Positions 17,510 to 25,429 of a stretch of DNA of 64,000 nt are shown in pieces (position 1 is the stretch's first letter; each line of letters begins with the position of its first letter). Under the pieces are notes generated by a model. The model was given only the letters and a program-made list of their open reading frames with translations. It was not told the origin of the DNA and did not search any database. The translations under genes and the position numbers were made by a program. The stretch comes from Aestuariimicrobium kwangyangense DSM 21549 (lineage in GTDB: Bacteria; Actinomycetota; Actinomycetes; Propionibacteriales; Propionibacteriaceae), in NCBI RefSeq assembly GCF_000421525.1, contig NZ_ATXE01000001.1, positions 1,054,001 to 1,118,000 on the forward strand. The letters are read 5' to 3'.

Positions 17510-18351
17510 GCGTCGCCCTCCTGGTCGGGCTCAGGGTGGTGGGCGTGGTCGTCGGCGCCGAAGACGAGCAGTTGTCCGTCGTGGCGCAGCACCTCGACCC
17601 GGCGTCCGTACAACTCCGACAGCGTCTGGGTCGTCATCACCTCGTCGGGGGTGCCGATCAGCGCCTGCCCATTGGCGAAGTAGATGATCCGGTCGACCAG
17701 CGGCAGCACGGGGTTGATCTCGTGGGTGACGAACAGCACGGCGATGTTGTGCTCCCGACGGGTGCGGTCGATCAGGTCGGTGACGGCCAGTTGGTGGAAG
17801 ATGTCGAGGCTCAGCAGGGGCTCATCGCACAGCAGCACCGAGGGATCGGTCACCAGCGCCTGGGCGATCCGCAGGCGCTGTTGTTCGCCACCCGAGAGCA
17901 TCGACAGGGGGGCGTCGGCGTAGGCGAGTGCGCCGACGGCGTCGAGGGCCCAGTCGATCTTCTCGCGCCGTTGCCGGGTCGGCCAGGTGATGCCCCATCG
18001 GTCCCCGTCGAGCCCCAGGGCGACCAGGTCTCGTCCTCGGATCACCGCGGTCGAGTCGATGCTCTTCTGCTGGGGCACGTAGCCGATCCGCCGCGAGCCG
18101 CGCTGCACGGGGTTGCCATCGATCCTCACCTGGCCGTGCGTGAGGTGGTGCTGGCCCAGCAGCACGCGCAGCAGGGTCGTCTTGCCTGCCCCATTGGGCC
18201 CGAGCACGGCCACGAACTCCCCGGGCGCGATGTCGAGGTCGACGTGGTCCCACAGCACCCGCTCGCCGAAGGCGACGCAGGCGTTGTTGAGGCAGATGGC
18301 GGGCTCGGCGGCGCCGAGTGCCTCCATGGCCGGGGTGGTGGTGATGCTCAT
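17506..18351 (-). CDS. znuC: Zinc/manganese ABC transporter ATP-binding protein
   Basis: 281 aa ATPase: Walker A GPNGAGKTT, Q-loop VPQQKSID, signature LSGGEQQR, Walker B VLLCDEP, switch His in LFVTHEINP. The C terminus DDHAHHPEPDQEGD is rich in His and acidic residues, as is the permease tail. The start ATG 18351 overlaps the znuA stop codon by ATGA; a longer open frame upstream would run through znuA and is not used. Confidence 0.9.
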   Translation of the reverse strand: MSITTTPAMEALGAAEPAICLNNACVAFGERVLWDHVDLDIAPGEFVAVLGPNGAGKTTLLRVLLGQHHLTHGQVRIDGNPVQRGSRRIGYVPQQKSIDSTAVIRGRDLVALGLDGDRWGITWPTRQRREKIDWALDAVGALAYADAPLSMLSGGEQQRLRIAQALVTDPSVLLCDEPLLSLDIFHQLAVTDLIDRTRREHNIAVLFVTHEINPVLPLVDRIIYFANGQALIGTPDEVMTTQTLSELYGRRVEVLRHDGQLLVFGADDHAHHPEPDQEGDA

Positions 18352-19232
18352 TGGCTGAGTGCCTTCGAGAGGGAGGTGAGGGCTGCGGCGAGGAAGTCGG
18401 TGTAGCTCATGGTGGCGTCGGGCAGGATCTCGTAGACGTCGAAGGTGGGGACCTTCGCTGCCTTGGCCGAGGCCACCAACCTGTCCGAGACGGGGTCGGA
18501 GGTCTGGGGGTTGACCGCCAGGGCGCGCACCCTTCCGGAGGTCATCAGACTCTCGGTCTGGTTGACGGCCGACACCGAGGGACCCGCATCGGACTCCGAA
18601 CCGGTGACATAGGCCTCGGGGGTCACGTCCTTGACGCCGACCCATGCGAACAGGTGTGCTCCCACCGGTTCGGTCGACACGATGCCCGCACCCGTGTTCT
18701 TGGCGGCGATCTGTTGCGCCCGTGCCTCGAGGGCTGTGATTGTCGAGGTGAAGGCGGTGAGGTTCTGGCGATAGGCGGCAGCGTTGGCGGCGTCGGCCTT
18801 GGCCAGTCCGTCGGCCACTCGGGTGGCGACCTGGACCGCTGCGGTGGGGGAGTACCAGACGTGCTCGTTGAAACCGTCCTCACCGGCTCCCGGCAGCCCC
18901 GAGACCTCGACAGCATTCACGACGGTGGACGAGGACGAGGCCAGCTTGGTGGCCCAGTCGTCGTAGCCGCCCCCGTTGACCACGGTCACGGTGGCCCGGG
19001 AGAAGGCCAGCTTGTCCTGGGCGTTGGCCTCGTAGTCGTGCGGGTCCTGCTGGGGACTGTCGAGGATGGCGCTGACGTCGGCATGGCCGCCCGCGACCTG
19101 TCGGGCCACGGCCGCCCAGACGCTGGTGGAGGCGACGACGCTCGGCTTCCCGGACGAACTCTTCGCATCGGTCGAGCAGGCCGCCGTGAGGGCGAGCAGG
19201 GCCACGGTGAGGACGGCGATCAGGCGGCGCAC
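18348..19232 (-). CDS. znuA: Zinc ABC transporter substrate-binding lipoprotein
   Basis: 294 aa cluster A-I binding protein. Signal peptide with lipobox LTAAC; Cys at about 19 becomes lipid-anchored. Candidate metal ligands are His in QQDPHDYEAN, His in NEHVWYS and His in EPVGAHLFAWVG, which is the expected spread for zinc or manganese. There is no long His-rich loop. GTG 19232 follows a GAAAGAAG ribosome site. First gene of a three-gene operon, with a Zur-like box 35 bp upstream; zinc is therefore the likely metal. Confidence 0.9.
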   Translation of the reverse strand: MRRLIAVLTVALLALTAACSTDAKSSSGKPSVVASTSVWAAVARQVAGGHADVSAILDSPQQDPHDYEANAQDKLAFSRATVTVVNGGGYDDWATKLASSSSTVVNAVEVSGLPGAGEDGFNEHVWYSPTAAVQVATRVADGLAKADAANAAAYRQNLTAFTSTITALEARAQQIAAKNTGAGIVSTEPVGAHLFAWVGVKDVTPEAYVTGSESDAGPSVSAVNQTESLMTSGRVRALAVNPQTSDPVSDRLVASAKAAKVPTFDVYEILPDATMSYTDFLAAALTSLSKALSQ

Positions 19233-19266
19233 GGGATCACTTCTTTCGGTCGTCTCAGGAGAGCAC

Positions 19267-19283
19267 TAATGAGAACGATTATC
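19267..19283. promoter_or_regulatory. Zur-like operator upstream of znuA
   Basis: TAATGAGAACGATTATC resembles the actinobacterial Zur/FurB box, an AATGAnAAnnATTnTC-type palindrome. It lies 35-51 bp before the znuA start, where a zinc-bound repressor would block the promoter. Known of the family: Zur controls znuACB. Inference: this is the Zur site and not a Fur or MntR site. Confidence 0.65.
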
Positions 19284-19333
19284 GCCTGCAATTGCGCCCT
19301 GCGCAACTCCCCCCGGTCTCGGTGCCACCCGTC

Positions 19334-20104
19334 TCACTTCAACAGCAGGCTCACCGCCCCGATCGCCGAGGCCAGGATCGCGACGTTCTCGAAGACCTTC
19401 TGGGGCATCACGGCCAGCAGCCTCGAACCGAACCAGGTGCCCACCAGCACGACGGGTGCCAACACCAGATCGGTGACGAGGGTGTGGCGGGTGAACAGCC
19501 CCAGCCCTGCCGAGAACGGCACCTTCGTGAGGTTGATGATCAGGAAGTACCAGGCGCCCGTACCGACGAACCGCAGCTTGTCGATGCGAGCGGCCAACAG
19601 GTAGAGCGTCATCACGGGTCCGGCAGCATTGGCGGTCATGGTGGTGAAGCCCGCCAGGATTCCCGCGCCGCCAGCCGCGAGCTTGGTCTGGGCCCACGAC
19701 TGGTGCTCGGGTGCGTCGACACCGGGCGGGGTCCCTGCATTCCTCCGCCTCGCCCCCGGTCCCCAGCGGGTGACCAACTGGATCGCCAGCATCACCAGCA
19801 GCATGGCGCCGATCGCACGGGTCAGCACGTGGTCGTCCACGGCGCGCAGGAACAGGGCGCCGAGTGCCAACCCCGGCAGCACCCAGGGCAGCAGCTTGAC
19901 CAGCAGTTTCCAGTCGGCGTGTGACCGATACCTCAGCACCGCGACGATGTCGCCGACGATCAGCAACAACAACACCGCGGCCGTGGATTCCTTCGTCGGC
20001 ATGACGAGGGCGAACAGTGCCACGCTGACCGATCCCAGCCCGCCGACCGAGGTCTTCGAGACACCGATGAGCAGCGCGGCGACGACGAGGGTGAACCAGA
20101 GCAT
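19334..20104 (-). CDS. TauE/SafE family permease (sulfite/organosulfonate exporter type)
   Basis: 256 aa from ATG 20104, with eight predicted helices in two halves. Family signs: VVAALLIGVSKTSVGGLGSV at the N terminus and GFTTMTANAAGPVMTLYLL in the second half. Family members export sulfite, sulfonates or sulfur compounds; the ligand is not shown here. A GTG at 20113 is an alternative start; ATG 20104 is closer to the first helix. Upstream of the zinc operon on the same strand but separated from it by the Zur box, so probably independent. Confidence 0.85.
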   Translation of the reverse strand: MLWFTLVVAALLIGVSKTSVGGLGSVSVALFALVMPTKESTAAVLLLLIVGDIVAVLRYRSHADWKLLVKLLPWVLPGLALGALFLRAVDDHVLTRAIGAMLLVMLAIQLVTRWGPGARRRNAGTPPGVDAPEHQSWAQTKLAAGGAGILAGFTTMTANAAGPVMTLYLLAARIDKLRFVGTGAWYFLIINLTKVPFSAGLGLFTRHTLVTDLVLAPVVLVGTWFGSRLLAVMPQKVFENVAILASAIGAVSLLLK

Positions 20105-20175
20105 GGGCCTCACCCTCTCACCCGCAGCGTGGGCAGCCCGCCGCGCGCCACGTCATGGTCGCTAGGCTCCCGGCC

Positions 20176-20952
20176 ATGTCACGACCCCGTATCGGCATCT
20201 CGACCACCACCGGCCACGAACTGTCGGGTCCGCTGCCGGGCTACCCGCGGACGAACGTGGCCGTCGACTACCCGGAGGTCGTGCTCGCCACCGGCGGTCT
20301 GCCGGTGTTGCTGCCGTTGTTCGACCCGGCCGAGCACCCCGACCTGGTGACGGAGCAGGTGCGCGATCTCGACGCGCTCATCCTCACCGGCGGGCACGAC
20401 GTCGACCCTGCCAGCTACGGCCAGCCCACTCGTCCCGTCTGCGGCGACACCCTTCCCCATCGCGACGCGTGGGACCTGGCGTTGGTCGACGCGGCCCTCG
20501 CACGCGGCATTCCCGTGCTCGGCATCTGCCGGGGCATGCAGGTGTTGAACGTGCGCTTCGGTGGCACCCTGCACCAGGACCTGCCCACCGATCGTCCCGG
20601 TGACGTGGCCCACTGGCAGAGCCTGCCCCCGGACGTGACCAGCCACCCGGTGGTGCTCGCCGAGTCGGGCGTGCTGCGTGAGGCCATCGGTGCCGACGAG
20701 GTGATGGTCACCTCCTTCCACCACCAGGGCATCGACACCCTGGGCCGGGGCCTGGTGGTCGAGGCCACGGCACCCGACGGTCTGGTGGAGGCGTTCAGTC
20801 TCGATCCCTCGCACGGGGGATGGGTGGTGGGGGTGCAGTGGCACCCCGAGATGTCGCACCGACGCGATGAGGCCGGACGCGCCGTCGTGCGGGCGCTCGT
20901 CCGGGTCGCCGACGAGGTGCGGGACTGCCCCTGCTGCAACCCCGAGGACTGA
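20176..20952 (+). CDS. Gamma-glutamyl-gamma-aminobutyrate hydrolase-like peptidase C26
   Basis: 258 aa class-I glutamine-amidotransferase fold. Nucleophile Cys in LGICRGMQVLNV, catalytic His and Glu in GVQWHPEM, and GGHDVDPASYG near the N terminus identify the PuuD/C26 family, which cleaves gamma-glutamyl bonds. A CPCCNPED tail with three cysteines follows the domain and could bind metal. TAGGCT at 20163-20168 is 7 nt before ATG 20176; an ATG-like start further upstream would lie inside the promoter. Substrate uncertain, as no putrescine genes are nearby. Confidence 0.88.
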   Translation: MSRPRIGISTTTGHELSGPLPGYPRTNVAVDYPEVVLATGGLPVLLPLFDPAEHPDLVTEQVRDLDALILTGGHDVDPASYGQPTRPVCGDTLPHRDAWDLALVDAALARGIPVLGICRGMQVLNVRFGGTLHQDLPTDRPGDVAHWQSLPPDVTSHPVVLAESGVLREAIGADEVMVTSFHHQGIDTLGRGLVVEATAPDGLVEAFSLDPSHGGWVVGVQWHPEMSHRRDEAGRAVVRALVRVADEVRDCPCCNPED

Positions 20953-20993
20953 GCGGGTCGGACTGACCCGGTGAGGTCGGGCCGAGCGCCGCG

Positions 20994-21527
20994 TCAGCGG
21001 ACGGTGATCTGGGGGGAGTAGAGGCCCATCACCTGGAGGGCAGCAGCCTGGTTCTCGGCGGACGACCCGGCGCAGGCCGCTCCCACCACCTCGACGGTTG
21101 CTCCCGCATCGGCGGCGGCGAGTGCCGTCGAGATGACGCAACAGTCGGTGGCCACCCCGCTCAGCACCAGGTGTGGTTCGGGGCCCGTGATGGCCAGCAG
21201 GGAGGCGCCGAACTTGCCGAACGTCGAGACATCCAGGGTCACCCCGCCTCGTTCAGCGGCCCAGGGCAGGGCCGGGTCGACCAGGTCGAACATGGCATCC
21301 TCGTTCGGACGGTCCGCGAACGACCACTTCTCGAAGTAGGCCGCCCACGAGCCACGCCGGTTGTCGCCGGGCAACCAGCGGGTGACGATCGTTCGCTCGC
21401 CGTGTTCGGCGACCAGTGCGTCCACCGGTCCCACGATCGAGGCGAAGTCAGGGGCGCACCACTGCGAGGCGGGGTCGGCGAAGATGCGCTGCGGGTCGAT
21501 CACGAGCAGCCACGGGCGTGAGCTCAT
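20994..21527 (-). CDS. Isochorismatase/nicotinamidase-like cysteine hydrolase
   Basis: 177 aa. Catalytic triad: Asp in VIDPQRIF near residue 11, Lys in TFGKFGAS, Cys in GVATDCCVIST. This family hydrolyses isochorismate, nicotinamide, ureidoacrylate or N-carbamoyl amides. Its start codon overlaps the stop of the NCS1 permease gene as ATGA (21524-21527), so it probably acts on what that permease imports, such as a nucleobase breakdown product or nicotinamide-like amide. That link is inference. Confidence 0.85.
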   Translation of the reverse strand: MSSRPWLLVIDPQRIFADPASQWCAPDFASIVGPVDALVAEHGERTIVTRWLPGDNRRGSWAAYFEKWSFADRPNEDAMFDLVDPALPWAAERGGVTLDVSTFGKFGASLLAITGPEPHLVLSGVATDCCVISTALAAADAGATVEVVGAACAGSSAENQAAALQVMGLYSPQITVR

Positions 21528-23155
21528 CGGCGCTCACCGGCCTCCAGCTCTGCCGTGATGTCGGCAGAGGTGGCGTTCTCGTCGGCTTCGGTCTGGGTCG
21601 ACTCCTGTCGACGGACGAGACCGCGGCGTGCCACCAGGGTCACCAGGAAGCTGATGACCAACGAGACCAGCACGCCGAGGTTGGCCCAGGGCCAGCTGCC
21701 GTCCCACGACTGCACGCCCTGGTCGTCGACGACCCGGGCACCCAGGCCGAGCGGCTCCAGCAGGTAGCCCTGCCAGTTGTTCCAGCTGGCGTCGGCGGCG
21801 AACTGGTTGACGACCAGACCCCAGCCGATCACCGATGAGACCACCAGGGTGATGATCGAGACCCAGTCGAACCGGCCGTAGCGTCCGTTCGGCTTGAACA
21901 GGCTGACCGTGTCGTAGGCGCGGCGACGCAGCGCCAGGTCGGAGCAGAAGATTCCCGCCCACGCCGCCAGCGGCACCCCGAGGGTGATCAGGAAGGACTG
22001 GAACGGGCCGAGGAAGTCGGTGGCGAAGAAGACCACGAAGATCGTGCCGGCGGTGAGGATGCTGCCGTCGATCAGGGCCGCCACCGGGCGGGAGACCTTC
22101 ACGCCGAGGGAGAGCAGGGTGAGTCCCGAGGAGTAGATGCCCAGCACCGCTCCCGAGATCAGGCTGAGCACCGCGACCAGCAGGAAGGGCAGCAGGATCC
22201 AGGTGGGGAGCAGGTCGGCCAGCGCCCCGATGGGATCGCCGGCGACGTGCCCGGCGTAGTCCTTGTTCGAGACGCTGAGCAGCAGCCCGAAGATGACCAG
22301 CACGATCGGGGCCACCGAACCGCCGAAGGTGTTCCAGAAGACGATCGAGCCCGAGGAGGCGCTGCGACGCTGGTAGCGCGACCAGTCGGCGGCCACGTTC
22401 GTCCACCCCAGTCCGAAACCGGTCATCACCATCACCAGGGCGCCCACCATCTGCGCGGCTGAACCGGCGGGCAGCGACGAGACGGCCGCCCAGTCGATCT
22501 TGGGAACGGTGATCGCCATGATGATGACGGTGGCGATGCCGGTCACCCAGGTGAGCACCGACTGCAGCTTCATGATCACGTGGTAGCCGAGCACCGACGC
22601 GGCCACGATGGTGCCGGCGATCACGACGGTGGCCAGGATCTTGACCGCCGTGCCGTGGGCCCAGCCGACCTTGTCGAAGATCGTCACGGTGGCCAACGTC
22701 GCCAGGATGGTGAGGGTGGTCTCCCAGCCGATCGAGGTGAGCCAGCCGAGCGCTCCCGGCAGCTTCTGCCCGTCCACGCCGAACGCGGCCCGGCTCAACA
22801 CCATGGTGGGCACCGAACCGCGCTTGCCGGCGATGGCGATGATCCCGCAGATCAGGAAGCTGAAGACGACACCGACCAGCGACACGACGGTGGCCTGCCA
22901 GAACGAGATGCCGAAGCCGAGCACGAACGAGCCGTAGCTCATGCCGAAGACACTCACGTTGGCCGCGAACCACGGCATGAACAGGTCACGCGGACGAGCG
23001 GTGCGTGCCGGTTCGTCGATGACGTCGATGCCCTGCAGTTCGATCAGCCCCCGACGTTCGCTCGCGCCGGTGGGGGCGCCCGGGTTCTCCCCAGAGGCCG
23101 TGGGTCGGTCGGGACCCTGCTTGCTCGGGCCCTGCTTCACTGCGGAGTCAGACAT
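21524..23155 (-). CDS. NCS1 family purine/cytosine-type permease
   Basis: 543 aa with about 12 helices and a hydrophilic N-terminal stretch of about 60 residues (PSKQGPDRPTASGENPGAPT) before the first helix. NCS1 signs include PRDLFMPWFAANVSVFGMSYGSF and GLGWTNVAADWSRYQ. Couples uptake of a nucleobase, hydantoin or related compound to a cation. First gene of a two-gene operon with the cysteine hydrolase. GAAGAGAG precedes ATG 23155. Confidence 0.85.
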   Translation of the reverse strand: MSDSAVKQGPSKQGPDRPTASGENPGAPTGASERRGLIELQGIDVIDEPARTARPRDLFMPWFAANVSVFGMSYGSFVLGFGISFWQATVVSLVGVVFSFLICGIIAIAGKRGSVPTMVLSRAAFGVDGQKLPGALGWLTSIGWETTLTILATLATVTIFDKVGWAHGTAVKILATVVIAGTIVAASVLGYHVIMKLQSVLTWVTGIATVIIMAITVPKIDWAAVSSLPAGSAAQMVGALVMVMTGFGLGWTNVAADWSRYQRRSASSGSIVFWNTFGGSVAPIVLVIFGLLLSVSNKDYAGHVAGDPIGALADLLPTWILLPFLLVAVLSLISGAVLGIYSSGLTLLSLGVKVSRPVAALIDGSILTAGTIFVVFFATDFLGPFQSFLITLGVPLAAWAGIFCSDLALRRRAYDTVSLFKPNGRYGRFDWVSIITLVVSSVIGWGLVVNQFAADASWNNWQGYLLEPLGLGARVVDDQGVQSWDGSWPWANLGVLVSLVISFLVTLVARRGLVRRQESTQTEADENATSADITAELEAGERR

Positions 23156-23243
23156 GACGTGCTCTCTTCGGGAGGAATGGTGAGGATGCCGGGAGCGAGT
23201 TGCTCAGGCACATGGTTGCGGGCTGGGGCGGGTCGATCAACGA

Positions 23244-23756
23244 TCAACGCACGTCGGGACCATCGAAGGTGAGTTGCATCATCACGATGTCGAGCCAGCG
23301 CCCGAACTTGCGACCGACCTCTGGCATCCGCGCCACTTCGACGAAGCCCATCCGCTCGTGGAAGTTGATGCTCGTCTCGTTGCTGGCATCGAGCACCCCG
23401 ATCATCACGTGGACGCCGTGGCCCTTGGCATAGTCGATCAGGGCGGTCATCAGCATCCGGCCCACCCCTGCTGCGCGGTGACCCGACTTGACGTACACCG
23501 AGTGCTCGACCGTGTAGTTGTAGCCCGCCTTGTCGCGAAAGGTGCCGTAGCTGGCGAAGCCGATCGTCTCGCCGTCGATCAGCGCCACCAGGGTGGGGTG
23601 TCCGCGACGCTGCTTGTCCTGCAGCACGGCCGCACGCTCCGCGACCGTCACCGGTGCCAGGTCGTAGCTGGCCGTGGTGCCGACCCCCGCCTCGTTGTAG
23701 ATATCGGTGATGGCCGGCAGGTCAGCTGTGGTCGCGGGACGAATGGTCAGCGGCAT
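23244..23756 (-). CDS. GNAT acetyltransferase, phosphinothricin acetyltransferase-like
   Basis: 170 aa. The order TIRPATTADLPAITDIYNEAGVGT, then TIGFASYGTFR, HSVYVKSGHRAAGVGRMLM (acetyl-CoA loop RAAGVG) and GVLDASNETSINFHERMGF is that of the PAT/Bar group, which acetylates phosphinothricin, methionine sulfone or related amino acids. Real role in the cell is unknown. TAGGCT (23763-23768) is 6 nt before ATG 23756, so leaderless. Confidence 0.88.
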   Translation of the reverse strand: MPLTIRPATTADLPAITDIYNEAGVGTTASYDLAPVTVAERAAVLQDKQRRGHPTLVALIDGETIGFASYGTFRDKAGYNYTVEHSVYVKSGHRAAGVGRMLMTALIDYAKGHGVHVMIGVLDASNETSINFHERMGFVEVARMPEVGRKFGRWLDIVMMQLTFDGPDVR

Positions 23757-23896
23757 GCGCCCAGCCTAGGGCTCACCGAGGGGGACAGCGTTGCCCTCCC
23801 AACCCGCGCGTCGATGTCGATGTGTGGTCATGCCAGCGCAGGGCCCCGGGGGGCCGATATCGTCCCCGGCAGTCATCCCCAACCGACGGCAGGCCC

Positions 23897-25228
23897 ATGA
23901 CCACTCAGCAGCTCACTCGCACCGACCGCCTCGACCGGTTGCCGTTCAACCGCCGCCACGCGAAGTTGTTGGTGGGTTCGGGGCTCGGGTGGGCCCTGGA
24001 TGCGATGGATGTCGGGTTGATCTCGTTCGTGATGGTGGCGCTGGCGGCTGAGTGGAAGCTCAGCCCGGGCCAGCTGAGCTGGGTCGCGAGCATCGGTTTC
24101 GTCGGCATGGCCATCGGCGCCTCCCTGGGTGGGCTGCTCGCCGACAAGCTCGGACGACGCCAGGTCTTCGCCATCACCCTGCTCGTCTACGGGGTGGCCA
24201 CCGGTGCCTCGGCGCTGGCGTGGTCGCTGGCGGCGCTGATCGTTCTCCGTTTCGTGGTGGGACTGGGGCTCGGGGCCGAACTGCCGGTCGCGTCCACCCT
24301 GGTCAGTGAGTACGCCCCCAAGCGCATCCGTGGACGCGTGGTCGTCGCCCTCGAGGCCTTCTGGGCCATCGGTTGGATCGCCGCCGCGCTGATCGGTTAC
24401 CTGGTCATCCCCAACCTGACGCACGGCTGGCGATGGGCCCTGCTGGTGGGCATCGTGCCCGCCGCCTATGCCCTGGTGGTGCGGTTCGGACTGCCCGAAT
24501 CCGTGCGCTTCCTCGAATCGAAGGGACGAGACGCCGAGGCCGAGGCTGCCGTGCGCCGCTACGAGGAGGTCTCCGGACTGCGGGCGCCGTCGTCCGATCG
24601 GGTGACTGAGGTCAGCGTGGTCAAGCCTGAGGACTTCGACGACCGGACGATCTGGTCGCCGGGTCTGCGCGGACGAACCGTCGCGCTGTGGGTCGTCTGG
24701 TTCTGCATCAACCTGTCGTACTACGGGGCGTTCATCTGGCTGCCCAGCCTGCTGGTGCGCTCCGGCCACACGGTGGTGAAGTCGTTCGAGTACACCGTGA
24801 TCATCACGCTGGCCCAGTTGCCCGGCTACGCCGTCGCCGCATGGCTGATCGAGGTCTGGGGACGACGGGCGACCCTTGCCACCTTCCTCGCCGGTTCGGC
24901 CATCGCAGCCGGTGCCTTCGGATTCGCTGACTCGACGGCGGCGATCCTGGTCGCGGGTTGCGCGTTGTCGTTCTTCAACCTCGGCGCCTGGGGTGCCCTG
25001 TACGCCGTCGGCCCGGAGCTGTACCCCACCCGGCTGCGCGGCGCTGGCACCGGTGCGGCGGCCGCGTTCGGGCGGATCGCGGCGATGGTCGCCCCGCTGA
25101 GCGTGCCCGTACTGCTGGCGCGCGGAGGCACACCGGTCGTCTTCGTCGTGTTCGCGGCCGCCTTCGTGATCGCAGCCGGTGCTGCGCTCGCGCTGCCCGA
25201 GTACCGCAACCGCGACCTGACCGAGTGA
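23897..25228 (+). CDS. MFS transporter, sugar/aromatic acid symporter type
   Basis: 443 aa, 12 helices. MFS signatures: GGLLADKLGRRQVF after helix 2, PKRIRGRVVVALEAFWAIGW in the fourth helix region, GLPESVRFLESKGR before the central loop, and ELYPTRLRGAGTGAAAAFGR in the C half. This pattern fits the AAHS/sugar-porter groups; cargo is not evident. ATG 23897 matches the normal N terminus; the open frame runs further up but lacks support. The last codons and the stop are copied in tandem right after the gene. Confidence 0.85.
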   Translation: MTTQQLTRTDRLDRLPFNRRHAKLLVGSGLGWALDAMDVGLISFVMVALAAEWKLSPGQLSWVASIGFVGMAIGASLGGLLADKLGRRQVFAITLLVYGVATGASALAWSLAALIVLRFVVGLGLGAELPVASTLVSEYAPKRIRGRVVVALEAFWAIGWIAAALIGYLVIPNLTHGWRWALLVGIVPAAYALVVRFGLPESVRFLESKGRDAEAEAAVRRYEEVSGLRAPSSDRVTEVSVVKPEDFDDRTIWSPGLRGRTVALWVVWFCINLSYYGAFIWLPSLLVRSGHTVVKSFEYTVIITLAQLPGYAVAAWLIEVWGRRATLATFLAGSAIAAGAFGFADSTAAILVAGCALSFFNLGAWGALYAVGPELYPTRLRGAGTGAAAAFGRIAAMVAPLSVPVLLARGGTPVVFVVFAAAFVIAAGAALALPEYRNRDLTE

Positions 25229-25261
25229 GCAGCACGGCGACCTGACCGGGTGTGCAGCGCG
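25212..25261. repeat. Tandem duplication of the MFS gene 3' end, 25-bp unit
   Basis: Bases 25212-25236 include the last codons and stop of the MFS gene. They are repeated at 25237-25261 with four differences. The second copy is non-coding. GCAGCGCGCTGC, a 12-bp perfect palindrome, spans the end of copy 2. Confidence 0.65.
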
Positions 25262-25284
25262 CTGCGCAGCGAGGGGTTGGCCGA

Positions 25285-25351
25285 GAGAACGACTGGCACA
25301 GGACAACAACTGGCCCGGGACAACGACTGGCCCGGGACAACAACTGGCACA
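25285..25351. repeat. Four tandem 17-bp repeats upstream of tkt
   Basis: Units GGACAACRACTGGCMCR lie at 25301-25317, 25318-25334 and 25335-25351, preceded by a 16-bp partial unit at 25285-25300. They end 25 bp before the -10 box of tkt, so they cover the place where an activator or repressor would bind. They are direct and adjacent, not separated by spacers. Confidence 0.7.
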
Positions 25352-25376
25352 GGGCCGCCCCATGGCAAGGGTTGAC

Positions 25377-25382
25377 TAAGCT
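25377..25382 (+). promoter_or_regulatory. Candidate -10 box of tkt
   Basis: TAAGCT is 48 nt before ATG 25430. This gives a leader of about 41 nt containing a GAGATGAGGA ribosome site, in contrast to the leaderless genes nearby. No good -35 is seen. Confidence 0.4.
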
Positions 25383-25429
25383 CGTCGGTGAACTGCTACC
25401 TCGCTTCGGCGAGAGATGAGGACTCCTTC

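Noticed and set aside
25285-25351. Short CRISPR array
   Set aside because: Units are adjacent without spacers and no cas gene is present. The same applies to 62347-62433.
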